Shown here piece after piece: positions 34,241 through 44,795 of a stretch of 64,000 nt of DNA. The notes beneath the pieces are model-generated. The model saw nothing but the letters and a program-made list of their open reading frames with translations. It was not told the DNA's origin and made no database searches. The position numbers and the translations under genes are program-made. Position 1 is the first letter of the stretch, and each line of letters starts with the position of its first letter. Source of the DNA: Vairimorpha ceranae (taxonomy: Eukaryota; Microsporidia; Nosematidae); NCBI RefSeq assembly GCF_000988165.1, contig NW_020169311.1:1-64000 (forward strand), written 5' to 3'.

Positions 34241-37200
34241 ATGAATAAAGAATTAACGGAAAAAACAGTCAAAAACTATAATAAAATAAAAATAGATGCA
34301 GAGCTTTATATAGATCTTAAAGTTTCAGTCTGCTTTTATGGAGAGGTTGGTAGAACAAATTTTATTAAGACTATTGTAAAAGATTTGATAATTATTGATG
34401 CTAGAGAAATTTTGGATTTTAAAAATTTGTCAGGGTTTTATGCTCTTGAATATGGAGAAATAACATTTGTAGATGGAATTCTTATATCTGCTATGAAAGA
34501 AGGTAATAATATTCTATTTAAAAATATTGATAATAACTTTAATTTATTATATTTTTTAAATTCGGTAATAAAGCAGAGAATAATAACAAGTAGTAAAGGA
34601 GAAGTAGTTATGGCGCACAATAATTTTAATTTATTTTTTACCTCTGAAAACATATTTAAAGCACACGATTTGCATTTTGTAGGACCTATTGTTTATTCCT
34701 TTAAAGAAGTACTAAAAAATAATAAGCTGTTTACTAAATTTACATCTCTTATTATTGAAAATGTTCATACTAAGTGTGATAATGATGAATTTGGATTTTG
34801 TTATAAATCTTGTTTATCAGGTAATTTGGTGTGTTTTGATGGGGTGACATTATGTTTTTCAGAAGATAGAAATTTATGCAGTTTTCACTACAAAAAAATT
34901 TTGCAAATTTTGCCATTTTTGAAAATGAAAAATTATACTGTTGATAATCGAACATTTTTATATGAATCATGTATTAATTTATTTTTTAAACATGACTCAG
35001 AAGAACTTTTATCAATTTTGAATCTTAATTACTATCCAAATGTTATTATTTATGATTTAAATACCGTTAAAACTTATGCTTACAAATTAGCAATACGAAA
35101 TGTCCTTAATAACTTAAAATTAAATAGGTGTACTTTACTAGTTGGTGAAACTGGTGTAGGAAAAACTTCAGTTATTCAATATATCTGTAATAATGCTCAG
35201 CAGTATTTTGGTTATAATACAACTCTTAAAATTATAAACATGTCTCCAGATATAGATGGTTTTGATTTAATTGGTGGTTATAAAACATTAGATATTTCTA
35301 AACAAATTAGTGATTTGTACTCTAGGCATAATATAGTTAAACCTAAAATTTTTGATAATAAAATGTTGTTAAACTTTTTAAAAGATAAAATAGATGATAT
35401 TGAAATTTTGTTTTTAGAAAAATGTATTGATTATAAAGCAAATTTTATATGGAAAGATGGGATTTTAATTGACGCTATCAGAAATGGATACTGGATTTTA
35501 TTAGACGAAATAAATTTGTGCAGTGATGAAACGTTGGACATGATTGACTCTTTGTTATCAAAGAGGGAAATTATTAATTATGAAAAAAAGAATTTTGAAA
35601 AAATTGAAATTCACAAAAATTTTAGGCTTTTTGCATGCATGAATCCTGGAAATGATTTCGGAAAAAAAGATTTTATTTCTAACAATTTTAACAGAATTAA
35701 TTTTTTTGATTTTACTGATAATCTTATTGATATAAAATTAGTTGCTAAAAACACGATTTCTGAGATGTTTTCTAGCGACGTATTAGATAGTTTTTGTACT
35801 ATTTTTTTTGATGTTAAACAAATGATTAAAAAAAGGATTTTGACAAACAAACTTGAGCCTATAATTTCTGGAAGAACTCTCATCAGATGTCTTAATGCAT
35901 TTAAAAATAATACATATCTAAAGAATATTGATATTATCTCGGTTTTTATATTAACTCAATTTGATTTGCATAGTCGATCAATAGTTTATTCTAAATTTAG
36001 CAATATTTTTGACGAAACAAACTTAAAAATTGTGCCTACGTATCAAGAAGATGATTATATTTGTACTTCTAAAACACAGTTATTAATGCATGATATTAAA
36101 ATATGCATCCATTTAAATCAACCTTTACTTTTGCAGGGTGATACATCTACAGGAAAAACCAGTATAATTTTTTATTTAGCTAAGAGATACGGTCAGAAAG
36201 TTATTAGAATTAATAATCATGAGCATACAGAATCTTCTGATTATTTAGGAAATTATGTTACAACACCTACTGGTTTTGAATTTAAAGAAAGCTTATTTAT
36301 AAAAGCAATACGAAATGGATGGTGGGTAATTCTAGATGAATTAAATTTGGCACAGAGTGAGGTTTTAGAAGTTTTAAATAGGCTATTAGATGACAATAAG
36401 GAAATATATTTACCCCAAAAAGACGAACTAATAAAATCACATCCAAACTTTAGGTTATTTGCAACGCAAAATATCAATTATGGCGGAAGGAAAGGAATTA
36501 GCAAAGCTTTGAGAAATAGATTTATTGAAATCTTTTTTCCTGAGCATTCTGAATCTGAAATTTTAGAAATTTTACATTTAAAGACTAAATTGCCTAAAAG
36601 CTTTTGTACACACATGGTAAAAGTTTTTGAAAAACTTAAAGGGTTGAGAAATATTGACTACTTGATGACACTTAGAGATCTATTTAAATGGGCGAAAAGA
36701 ATACCAAGAACTCTTTATGAAGTTTATGAAACTGGGTTATCTATTATTTATGAGAAGCAACGACTGGATGAAGATAAGAAAAAAGTTTTAGAAATTTTTA
36801 AAAATGTTTTTACTAAAATTGATAATTATAATCATTTGTATGACACAAATGATTTTTTTAAAATTGAGTCAAACATGATAGAAAAGTTTAGTAATCACAT
36901 GATTTTGACAAAAACAATTCTTAAATTAATTAAGCTAATTAATGCTGCCATATTATGTAATGAACCTGTTTTACTTATAGGTGAAACAGGTATTGGAAAA
37001 ACAAAGATTTGTGAAATATTTGCAAAAATTTATGGAAAGAAATTTGTATTTCTTAATATGCACAGCGGTATAGAAAGTTCTGACTTTACTGGAAATTTTA
37101 TGCTCTACGACAAGAAAATAAAATGGCAAAATGGTCCACTTTTAAGTTCTGTTATTGAAGGAAATTTTTTTTTAATTGATGAAATAAATCTTGCTGAAGA

Positions 37201-40200
37201 TGCAGTACTTGAAAGACTTAATAGCTTATTGGAAGATAAAAGAGAGATATTTGTAACTGAAATTGATCAAAATTTTATAGCACATGAAAGTTTTGTTTTA
37301 TTTGCTACAATGAATCCCGGAACAGATTTCGGCAAAAGAGAACTAAGCTTAGCCTTAAGAAATAGATTTACCGAAATTTATTATTCCCTTCCTGCCTCGG
37401 AAATGTGTGAAATTTTTGATACAATGCTGGTTAAGAGAAATTTAGTTAATTTTAAATTTACTAAAGATTTGATTTTAAAAGCGCATTCTTTGCGAAATTT
37501 TGAATTATTTTGCGAATTTTTAGGCTGTGTTAAAAATCAAAATTTACTTGTTAAAATTAGCGATAAGATTTCACAGCAGGAAATATTACAAGAAGCGAAA
37601 AATTTGGCTTTTAGCTCTATTGAAAATAATTGTGACTTTATTTTTAAAGATTCTTTGAAAGTTTTATCTATTTATCCTTTTTTAATTGAAAAAAAAGCAG
37701 ATTCGAATTTTGATTTTGAGAATAAAACAACATTATGTAATTTAAAAAAGATTTTACGAGCTCTGGTTGTTAACAAAGGAATTTTATTAGAAGGAGAACC
37801 TGGTGTAGGAAAAACAAGTATTATTTTTAACCTATCAAAAATAGTTGGTAAAAGATATATTAGAATTAATTTATCAGAACAGACGGAATTATCCGATCTA
37901 ATAGGTACTTTTTTACCTGTTGGAAACGAAGTTAAATTTGTCAAAAGTCAATTAACGAAAGCCTTAGAGCTTGGTTGGTGGATTATCTTAGACGAAATTA
38001 ATCTTTGCTCTCAAAGTGTTATAGAAGGTTTAAATTCTGTTTTAGATTATAGAAAAAGACTAATTTTACCAGAATGTACAATTTATGTTCATCCTGAAAC
38101 TAAAATTTTTGCAACTATGAATCCTTTTAATAATTTAAATGGACGTAAAATTTTACCTAAAAGTTTTAGGGACAGATTTGTTAATATTTACATGAATGAA
38201 TACAATATTGACGATATAAAAAAGATTTTACAAAAATCTTTTAAAAATTATAAATTGTTTCCTAATTGTTCATTAAGAGAAAACATTAAAAGAAATATTT
38301 GTATTGTTTCAGAAAAAGAAATTACATATAAAATTATTGATAAATCGTTTATATTTGGAAATTTTAATTTTAATATAGAAAATGCTAATATTTCTTCTGA
38401 ATATGTGTTTATACATTCACAACTAAAACAACTCGAAATAATATTTAATGCAGTTTATTATAAAATTCCATTAATTATTGATGGTGGTTTCGGAATTCAG
38501 TCATTGATTAAATTTTTATCACAATTATTTGATATTCCAAGTTATGATTTAATCTGTCATAAAGATATTGACACTACTGATTTATTGGGACAATATTATA
38601 AAAATGAAGATGGTGTATTTGTATGGAGGGATTCTTTATTAATTCAAAATGTCATCTCAGGATCACTTTGTATTTTTTATAATCCCGAATTGATTGAGAA
38701 ATGTATATTTGATAGATGTAATTCACTGTTTGAAAGTGATCGGTTTATTAATATTTATGAAAAAGGAATTGATACAGATGTTTTGGTCAACGAGAAAACC
38801 AGATTTGTATTATTGGTAGATAATTTAGTAAATTTATCTCCAGCTCTAATAGACCGATGCATAGTTGTTAAGTTATCAAATGTGTTGTCATATATCGACG
38901 TTTGGAAAATTTTTTTTAGAGAAAAATCGACCTATTCAGCCAATTTTCAAGTTATAAAAGATGAATTATTAGACAAAAAATGTAATAAGAAGTTAAAACT
39001 TGCAAATATTAATTTTTCTGATTGGGTTAAGAACGAACCCGTCCCTTTTGAGAATATAGATCTTGCTTATAAAAAATTTAATAGATTATCTGAAATTCCA
39101 AATTTTTTTGTAAAAAATCTAAGTAATATTTATAATGAGATTTTTGAGTCAAACATTGATGAAATGTTTAAGTTTTATAAAAAAGATATTTTTTTTGATG
39201 AGACTAAAGTTCAATATATTGAATTTTATAAAAATATAAATTTTAATATTCGAGTAGGTAAGAATGACAGAGAAAAGTTACAAATTTTAAAAAATATAGA
39301 AAAAGGGAATGAAAATATAAAAGCACTTACTTTTATCAAAAATTTAAATTTAGAAGTTTTGAGCATGAAAAATGCCAATAAAAATGAATGTGAACTTAGT
39401 ATTCCATTAACTATACAAGAACTCAAAGAAGATTTACTATTTTCTTACAAGGATAAATCACTAAAAGATATTCACCCATTGAATATATTATCTTTACTAG
39501 CAGCAGATATAAATTTGATCTTTATTATAAATTTTGATGATCAATATTTTGATATGTTATTAAACCTTAAAACTGATCCACTTCTTTGCTACAAAGAATA
39601 TCTTACGTGGGAAAAACAAATGAAAGAAAACGATATTTTACAGAATATTTATGATAATATTAAATCTATTTATAAATATGGAAGAGGAGAAATTTCTAGT
39701 TTATTACATGAACTAGAGATTCTTAATAACAATTTTTCTATAGAAATTTCAAAAATTAATATAAAATTAGATAGAAATTTTGAGGAGTTCAAAAGTAAGT
39801 TTTTGAATTTAGATTTATGTTCTTATTATTCAGACAATTGCAATTATAGTTTGTTTAATAGATTTGATGATATTTTAGATTATTACTTATTATTTTTATA
39901 TAATTTAAGAAAATATTCAAAAAGGTGTTTGGGATTTTGTAAAAAATTAATAAATACGCAAAATTTGACCTATGAAGATTATCTAAGAAATTTAAAAAAT
40001 TTTGTTTTTGAAGAAGAAGAAGAAGCAAAACATGTATCTTATAAAAATGTTGTAGCAAATTTTTTGCACAATAAAGAATTGTTAAATCATCTTAAGGATT
40101 TTAATTATACTAAGTTCTCAGATTATTTATGTAAGTTTATTTATAATATCAGATACAAAAAAGGTTTAGATTTGTCAAATTTAATTTTTGAAGCTTGTAT

Positions 40201-42586
40201 TTACAAGAACGTGTTTTTTAATTGCATAGAAGGAATAGATCCTCAATGTCAGCTACCAGAATTATACATTAATGAATGTCTGAAAGATATTTCTAAAGTC
40301 AAAGAAACTGCTCAAATTTTAGATAATAGACAATTTACTTTATATTATACTTATGATTTAGTTAACTTAATCAGTTCACTAAGTCATTTGTCAATATTTA
40401 TTAAGCCTGAAGATCTTTATGAAAAAATAATTGAATATTTGAAAACTAATAAAGTGCATAAAACATTGGCTGATAATATTTTGTCGATAAATAATCTCGA
40501 AGAAAAAATTTCAGATTTCGTTTTAGATGAAAGAAAAGTGTTTAATGATATGAATATTGCATTGAAAAAAATTACTAAATACTTTAAAAATTCTGATTCT
40601 TTGACATGGCCTACAAATTATAAGTATTTTTTATATTTAGAAATACATAATCTGACACCAGAGATGGCAGAAAGATATTTTTTTGACTGTCAAGTTTACG
40701 AATTTTATGATAGAATGAAATTTGCAGAATTAAAGGCAATTGACTCAAGATCTGTATTATTTTATAATCTTGTATTGCAATATAAGGCATTTGAAATAGA
40801 AAGTCAAGTTAATAAAAAAATTAATGAAGCTAGAAATAAACTTAGAAAAGAACCTAAATTGTTTGAAAAGATTAGAAATGAAGTTATTGAGTTTGTTACA
40901 TTACCTACTACAAATATTTTAGATTTAAGTTTTAATAAACCGCAATGTTGTTGTAAAGATGTTAATATTAATTTGATTTTATATAAGTTTACAAAGGATA
41001 TAGCAGATAAGTGTATTTGTGAAAGATTTATTAATTTAGCTGAAGACTTTAACAGGAACGCTATACAAAATATGTTAGATGGAATGGTATTTCAAAATGT
41101 AATACCGTGTTATTCAAAAAAATATCTAATTACTAAATTTTACAATAGAAAGGTAGATGATAAATTTTCTTACAATGAAATATGCCTTTCTAAGGTAATA
41201 AATAAAATAACAGAAGATTCTACACATCTTAAGTTAATATCATTTGCTTTGGAAAATCCATTTCCACCATTTCTGTATTTTATTTTTCACTTTGCAGATG
41301 ACAATTCAAATGAATATGAAGACGGCACAGGAATAAAAGGTGGAACTGGAGAGAAAAACATTAGTGATAAAATCGAAGATCAGGATGAGATTAGTGACGA
41401 ATATTCCAATAAAAATAATGTAGAAGAAGAAGATGGTATTGATTTTGAAAATGAAGGATCAATGTCAACAGTAGATGAATCAGAAGATAAAAATAATGAC
41501 ATAGGAGTTGATGGGAACGAAGATAGCGAACAAAAAGAAAATGTAGAAGAAAAAGAAGATGAAGAAAATTATAATTTTGAAGATAATGAAGGAGTCGGTG
41601 AAAGTTCTGATGGATTTGATGAAGGTATTGAAGAAGAAAACAATGGATCAACATGTTCAGAAAACGAACAAGCCGTTAATGATCCCTTAATTAATCAAAA
41701 TGAGGAGTTATTGTTAGATCATAAAAATGATGTGATAACAGAGTATCAATATAAAGAAGGACAACTTAATCAAAATCAGACATGCGAAGAAGCAGTTGAT
41801 TATGACAGAAAAGTTTTTGGAGAAAATTTAGAAGAAGCATTGTGCCCAGGGGAAGGCATAGAGGAAATAGAGGGCAATCAAAATAAAGGAGAAAAAGAAT
41901 CAGTTGATCACGTTTTAGATATTTCTTACAAAGAGTCGACCTCCGAGAAATTGATATTAATGCTTAGAAATATTTTAGAATCAAATAAATACAGTAAGTT
42001 TATAGGAGATTATAAATCAGGCAAAAAATTAAACTTAAAAAGACTTATTCCATATATTGCTAGTGATTATAGGAAGGATAAGATATGGATGAAAAGAAGA
42101 AGAAGTGATAAAAAAGAATATATTATAAGAATATTTATAGATAATAGTAAAAGTATGTACAACCAAGAGATGGTTAATATATTATTTATCTTGTTTTCTC
42201 GATTAAAAAACTCTTTTAAAGCTCTTAACATTCCTGTACAACTTTATAGGTTTGGTAATATTTTAGAAGAATGCGAAATTCAAGATATGACATTTACAGA
42301 CAATGAAACTAATGTTGACTGGATCGAAGAATTTAAAGATGGTGTTAATATTGTATTAACAGATGGTATCTTTCAGAAGACAGGTTTTTATAATAAGAAT
42401 TTTTTAGTAATATTAATAGACAAGAATGATATTTGTAACATGTCAAAGGTGTCTGTTACTGATGGAAATATTTTTATACAAAAATATTTAGAATTATTTA
42501 GCCTTAGATATTGCGTCATAAAAAATATTGAAGAATTAGAAAGTACCTTTATACTAGCACTATCTGAATTAATTAAAAATTATTAA
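34241..42586 (+). CDS. MDN1: Midasin (dynein-like AAA+ ATPase of 60S assembly)
   Basis: Midasin/Rea1 strips assembly factors from pre-60S particles. The 2,781-residue protein has six AAA-like modules in a row. Walker A loops are GETGVGKTS (~301), GDTSTGKTS (~633), GETGIGKT (~914) and GEPGVGKTS (~1185). The first (GEVGRTNF, ~33) and last (DGGFGIQS, ~1412) are degenerate, as is known for Rea1 AAA1 and AAA6. Walker B-like LLDEINL/ILDELNL follow. A helical linker runs to ~2360, then an Asp/Glu-rich tract to ~2560, and a C-terminal MIDAS domain with IDNSKSM (metal site DxSxS, ~2634). Yeast Rea1 has about 4,900 residues, so nearly all of the loss is in the linker. The start follows aagggtaaaATG. 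Confidence 0.96.
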   Translation: MNKELTEKTVKNYNKIKIDAELYIDLKVSVCFYGEVGRTNFIKTIVKDLIIIDAREILDFKNLSGFYALEYGEITFVDGILISAMKEGNNILFKNIDNNFNLLYFLNSVIKQRIITSSKGEVVMAHNNFNLFFTSENIFKAHDLHFVGPIVYSFKEVLKNNKLFTKFTSLIIENVHTKCDNDEFGFCYKSCLSGNLVCFDGVTLCFSEDRNLCSFHYKKILQILPFLKMKNYTVDNRTFLYESCINLFFKHDSEELLSILNLNYYPNVIIYDLNTVKTYAYKLAIRNVLNNLKLNRCTLLVGETGVGKTSVIQYICNNAQQYFGYNTTLKIINMSPDIDGFDLIGGYKTLDISKQISDLYSRHNIVKPKIFDNKMLLNFLKDKIDDIEILFLEKCIDYKANFIWKDGILIDAIRNGYWILLDEINLCSDETLDMIDSLLSKREIINYEKKNFEKIEIHKNFRLFACMNPGNDFGKKDFISNNFNRINFFDFTDNLIDIKLVAKNTISEMFSSDVLDSFCTIFFDVKQMIKKRILTNKLEPIISGRTLIRCLNAFKNNTYLKNIDIISVFILTQFDLHSRSIVYSKFSNIFDETNLKIVPTYQEDDYICTSKTQLLMHDIKICIHLNQPLLLQGDTSTGKTSIIFYLAKRYGQKVIRINNHEHTESSDYLGNYVTTPTGFEFKESLFIKAIRNGWWVILDELNLAQSEVLEVLNRLLDDNKEIYLPQKDELIKSHPNFRLFATQNINYGGRKGISKALRNRFIEIFFPEHSESEILEILHLKTKLPKSFCTHMVKVFEKLKGLRNIDYLMTLRDLFKWAKRIPRTLYEVYETGLSIIYEKQRLDEDKKKVLEIFKNVFTKIDNYNHLYDTNDFFKIESNMIEKFSNHMILTKTILKLIKLINAAILCNEPVLLIGETGIGKTKICEIFAKIYGKKFVFLNMHSGIESSDFTGNFMLYDKKIKWQNGPLLSSVIEGNFFLIDEINLAEDAVLERLNSLLEDKREIFVTEIDQNFIAHESFVLFATMNPGTDFGKRELSLALRNRFTEIYYSLPASEMCEIFDTMLVKRNLVNFKFTKDLILKAHSLRNFELFCEFLGCVKNQNLLVKISDKISQQEILQEAKNLAFSSIENNCDFIFKDSLKVLSIYPFLIEKKADSNFDFENKTTLCNLKKILRALVVNKGILLEGEPGVGKTSIIFNLSKIVGKRYIRINLSEQTELSDLIGTFLPVGNEVKFVKSQLTKALELGWWIILDEINLCSQSVIEGLNSVLDYRKRLILPECTIYVHPETKIFATMNPFNNLNGRKILPKSFRDRFVNIYMNEYNIDDIKKILQKSFKNYKLFPNCSLRENIKRNICIVSEKEITYKIIDKSFIFGNFNFNIENANISSEYVFIHSQLKQLEIIFNAVYYKIPLIIDGGFGIQSLIKFLSQLFDIPSYDLICHKDIDTTDLLGQYYKNEDGVFVWRDSLLIQNVISGSLCIFYNPELIEKCIFDRCNSLFESDRFINIYEKGIDTDVLVNEKTRFVLLVDNLVNLSPALIDRCIVVKLSNVLSYIDVWKIFFREKSTYSANFQVIKDELLDKKCNKKLKLANINFSDWVKNEPVPFENIDLAYKKFNRLSEIPNFFVKNLSNIYNEIFESNIDEMFKFYKKDIFFDETKVQYIEFYKNINFNIRVGKNDREKLQILKNIEKGNENIKALTFIKNLNLEVLSMKNANKNECELSIPLTIQELKEDLLFSYKDKSLKDIHPLNILSLLAADINLIFIINFDDQYFDMLLNLKTDPLLCYKEYLTWEKQMKENDILQNIYDNIKSIYKYGRGEISSLLHELEILNNNFSIEISKINIKLDRNFEEFKSKFLNLDLCSYYSDNCNYSLFNRFDDILDYYLLFLYNLRKYSKRCLGFCKKLINTQNLTYEDYLRNLKNFVFEEEEEAKHVSYKNVVANFLHNKELLNHLKDFNYTKFSDYLCKFIYNIRYKKGLDLSNLIFEACIYKNVFFNCIEGIDPQCQLPELYINECLKDISKVKETAQILDNRQFTLYYTYDLVNLISSLSHLSIFIKPEDLYEKIIEYLKTNKVHKTLADNILSINNLEEKISDFVLDERKVFNDMNIALKKITKYFKNSDSLTWPTNYKYFLYLEIHNLTPEMAERYFFDCQVYEFYDRMKFAELKAIDSRSVLFYNLVLQYKAFEIESQVNKKINEARNKLRKEPKLFEKIRNEVIEFVTLPTTNILDLSFNKPQCCCKDVNINLILYKFTKDIADKCICERFINLAEDFNRNAIQNMLDGMVFQNVIPCYSKKYLITKFYNRKVDDKFSYNEICLSKVINKITEDSTHLKLISFALENPFPPFLYFIFHFADDNSNEYEDGTGIKGGTGEKNISDKIEDQDEISDEYSNKNNVEEEDGIDFENEGSMSTVDESEDKNNDIGVDGNEDSEQKENVEEKEDEENYNFEDNEGVGESSDGFDEGIEEENNGSTCSENEQAVNDPLINQNEELLLDHKNDVITEYQYKEGQLNQNQTCEEAVDYDRKVFGENLEEALCPGEGIEEIEGNQNKGEKESVDHVLDISYKESTSEKLILMLRNILESNKYSKFIGDYKSGKKLNLKRLIPYIASDYRKDKIWMKRRRSDKKEYIIRIFIDNSKSMYNQEMVNILFILFSRLKNSFKALNIPVQLYRFGNILEECEIQDMTFTDNETNVDWIEEFKDGVNIVLTDGIFQKTGFYNKNFLVILIDKNDICNMSKVSVTDGNIFIQKYLELFSLRYCVIKNIEELESTFILALSELIKNY

Positions 42587-42713
42587 ATCTATTGATTTTT
42601 TGTTTAAGTCAAATGAAAAACTTAATTTGTTTATACTTTATCATTATTTTTATACTTTAAACATTGTTGTAAAAGCTATTACTCATTTTATAAAAATTTA
42701 GTCAAATTGATAT

Positions 42714-43340
42714 TTAATTTTCATGTGGCATCTTTTTAAGTTCACCACTCAACCATTTAAATGCGTCAATAATAATTTTACTATTATGTTTGCTGCTTTC
42801 TGGAGATACAGAGGAGGAAGCTTCTATTACACTGCACGGTACTATATTTTTTGGACCATTATATTTATCAAGTCCCATTTCTTCAGTTAATTGATTTAAA
42901 CTTTTCTCTTTTTCCACCTCATTTGGCATTAAATCATCTTTATTAGCTAGAATAAGAAGAGGCTTATGTGTTGGCACTTCCTTAAGAACGGTCCACAGTG
43001 CATTAGAAGCCTGTGCAAATCTTTGTTTATCTGCAATGTCTACCAGATACACAATAGCACTACTTGTTTTAATATAATTATGCCAAAATTTGATGAAAAC
43101 TTCTTGACCACCAATGTCCCAAACTTGAAATTTTAAATCTCCAATTTCTAACTGTTCACAATTAAATCCTATTGTTGGCACTGTATGTTGTACACTCCCT
43201 GTTTTCATAAAGTAAAGAAGTGTTGTCTTACCAGCTGCATCTAATCCAATCATTGTTATAGAGTGTCTTCTACCTGTAGAAAATAACTTTTTAAGTTTGT
43301 TTACGAACTTCTGCTGAATTATTGCCACAACATTACCCAT
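42714..43340 (-). CDS. ARF-family small GTPase
   Basis: ARF proteins recruit vesicle coats and are membrane-anchored by an N-myristoylated helix. The 208-residue protein has Gly2 and an amphipathic N-terminus, GLDAAGKT (32-39), PTIGFN in switch I (55-60), WDIGGQE in switch II (74-80) and NKDD (133-136, usually NKQD). The N-terminal part is about eight residues longer than ARF1, and a Ser-rich insertion (about 170-186) precedes the last helix; ARF1 has 181 residues. These departures make an ARF-like (ARL) protein a fair alternative. GGG lies shortly before the ATG. Confidence 0.9.
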   Translation of the reverse strand: MGNVVAIIQQKFVNKLKKLFSTGRRHSITMIGLDAAGKTTLLYFMKTGSVQHTVPTIGFNCEQLEIGDLKFQVWDIGGQEVFIKFWHNYIKTSSAIVYLVDIADKQRFAQASNALWTVLKEVPTHKPLLILANKDDLMPNEVEKEKSLNQLTEEMGLDKYNGPKNIVPCSVIEASSSVSPESSKHNSKIIIDAFKWLSGELKKMPHEN

Positions 43341-43427
43341 TTTTCTAACCCTTTGTTTTTGTATTTTTTAAATATTTAAATTTAAAACAATAATAAAGTT
43401 TCAAAATGTAAAAAATAAAAAACATAT

Positions 43428-44795
43428 TTATTTATGATTGCGCATAAAATTCAGTTTACTAAGTTCTTTGGATCTATAGTACAATATTACAATGATTGGA
43501 TGGCCAATAATCGAAAAAGATCCCCAAAAGAAAAAATTTGATAAAATTGGGCATAGTTTATTAATTTTATCTGATATGTAAATTAATGGTATTTGTGCCA
43601 TCATTCCTAAAAATACATAACCACAAAAATTTTTTGTACAAACACTTAAAACATATTCGTGCACTATTGCAGATATTAGAAATGAACAAACAAGTGCCTG
43701 ATTTCGTGACAAAGATCGTTTACGTAAGGGAATATATATGTGTTTTTTTATCCACAAATGTACAGGAATATTCCATAAAGTCCAAAATTGGCGGACTGTC
43801 GTAGAATTCCACCACGCCTGATAAAAATGTATATTTTTAAATCTAGTAATTTCAGCTAAAATATTTAAACAGCATACGAATACTATGTGAAAAAAAATTA
43901 GAAATAAGATAGCAGTACTTAAAGATAAATTAATTGCATTTTCTACAACTATCCAGAAATTGTCACATTTTATAATTCTGTATATGCTTGGAATAGAATA
44001 TTGATCTGTGACAAATATGAATATTAAAAGGCCTATTATTAATGAAAAAAATCTATATAAAATTTTCTTACAGTTTCTACTTTCTGTCATAGGATACTTC
44101 TGTAAATAACATAGTGTAGGAATTATATTGAAATACGCAAAATGTAAAAATGTACATTTTTTTATGTCATTATTTTCTATTAAAAATTCTTGATCTAGTA
44201 GAGTGTGATTTTCTAGACTATCGACATAATTCCCTGCTCTATCAGTTATATTTGATAAATTTATAAAAGGTATTTTTTGGTCTATTGTATCATCTAAATT
44301 TCTATTATTTTTTTGATCTAATTCTGAATTAATAAATGTCGGCTTACATTCCAAATTTCTTTTTTCATGCACAATTTGATTTTTTAAACTTTTTTCTTCT
44401 TTTAACACTTTATTACAAGATGTATAAAAAACATGAAATGATACTAATTTGGCTATAAGAATTAAATTTAAGATCAATAATCCTCCTGCAAGATAGATAT
44501 TTTTAATATACATAAGATTTACATAAATAATTATACTTTCAAATATTAAAAAATTGATAAATGTATATATAATAGATAAGTTTACAATAAAGTAACTTAT
44601 AGAAGATCTTAAACAGTACAATAAAAGACTAAATGCTGAAAATATTATGTCGTGGATCGAAAAATCTAAAAATGGTATTTTCATTAAAAATCCAAATTCT
44701 ATATAGTCTTCTATAAAGAATTTAATAATGCTTAGTGTAGATATAATAATAAGTAAATTGTAGAAGCCATCTGTTCTATTGGAAGCTACAGTCAT
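43428..44795 (-). CDS. MBOAT acyltransferase, DGAT1/sterol O-acyltransferase family
   Basis: The 455-residue protein has about eight to nine membrane spans and the conserved MBOAT blocks. At 324-330 it reads FYQAWWN where the DGAT1/ACAT signature is FYxDWWN. This is followed by QFWTLWNIPVHLW, closer to DGAT1 (WqNWNIPVHkW) than to ACAT. The catalytic His is in SAIVHEY (His379). Such enzymes make triacylglycerol or steryl esters from acyl-CoA in the ER. A hydrophilic, non-conserved loop (about 130-210) splits the membrane part. The Asp-to-Ala change in FYxDWWN is notable. The start follows atccctaaATG. Confidence 0.88.
   Translation of the reverse strand: MTVASNRTDGFYNLLIIISTLSIIKFFIEDYIEFGFLMKIPFLDFSIHDIIFSAFSLLLYCLRSSISYFIVNLSIIYTFINFLIFESIIIYVNLMYIKNIYLAGGLLILNLILIAKLVSFHVFYTSCNKVLKEEKSLKNQIVHEKRNLECKPTFINSELDQKNNRNLDDTIDQKIPFINLSNITDRAGNYVDSLENHTLLDQEFLIENNDIKKCTFLHFAYFNIIPTLCYLQKYPMTESRNCKKILYRFFSLIIGLLIFIFVTDQYSIPSIYRIIKCDNFWIVVENAINLSLSTAILFLIFFHIVFVCCLNILAEITRFKNIHFYQAWWNSTTVRQFWTLWNIPVHLWIKKHIYIPLRKRSLSRNQALVCSFLISAIVHEYVLSVCTKNFCGYVFLGMMAQIPLIYISDKINKLCPILSNFFFWGSFSIIGHPIIVILYYRSKELSKLNFMRNHK

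Noticed and set aside
41391..41654. Minus-strand His/Leu-rich frame inside midasin
   Set aside because: Shadow of the Asp/Glu-rich tract of MDN1.
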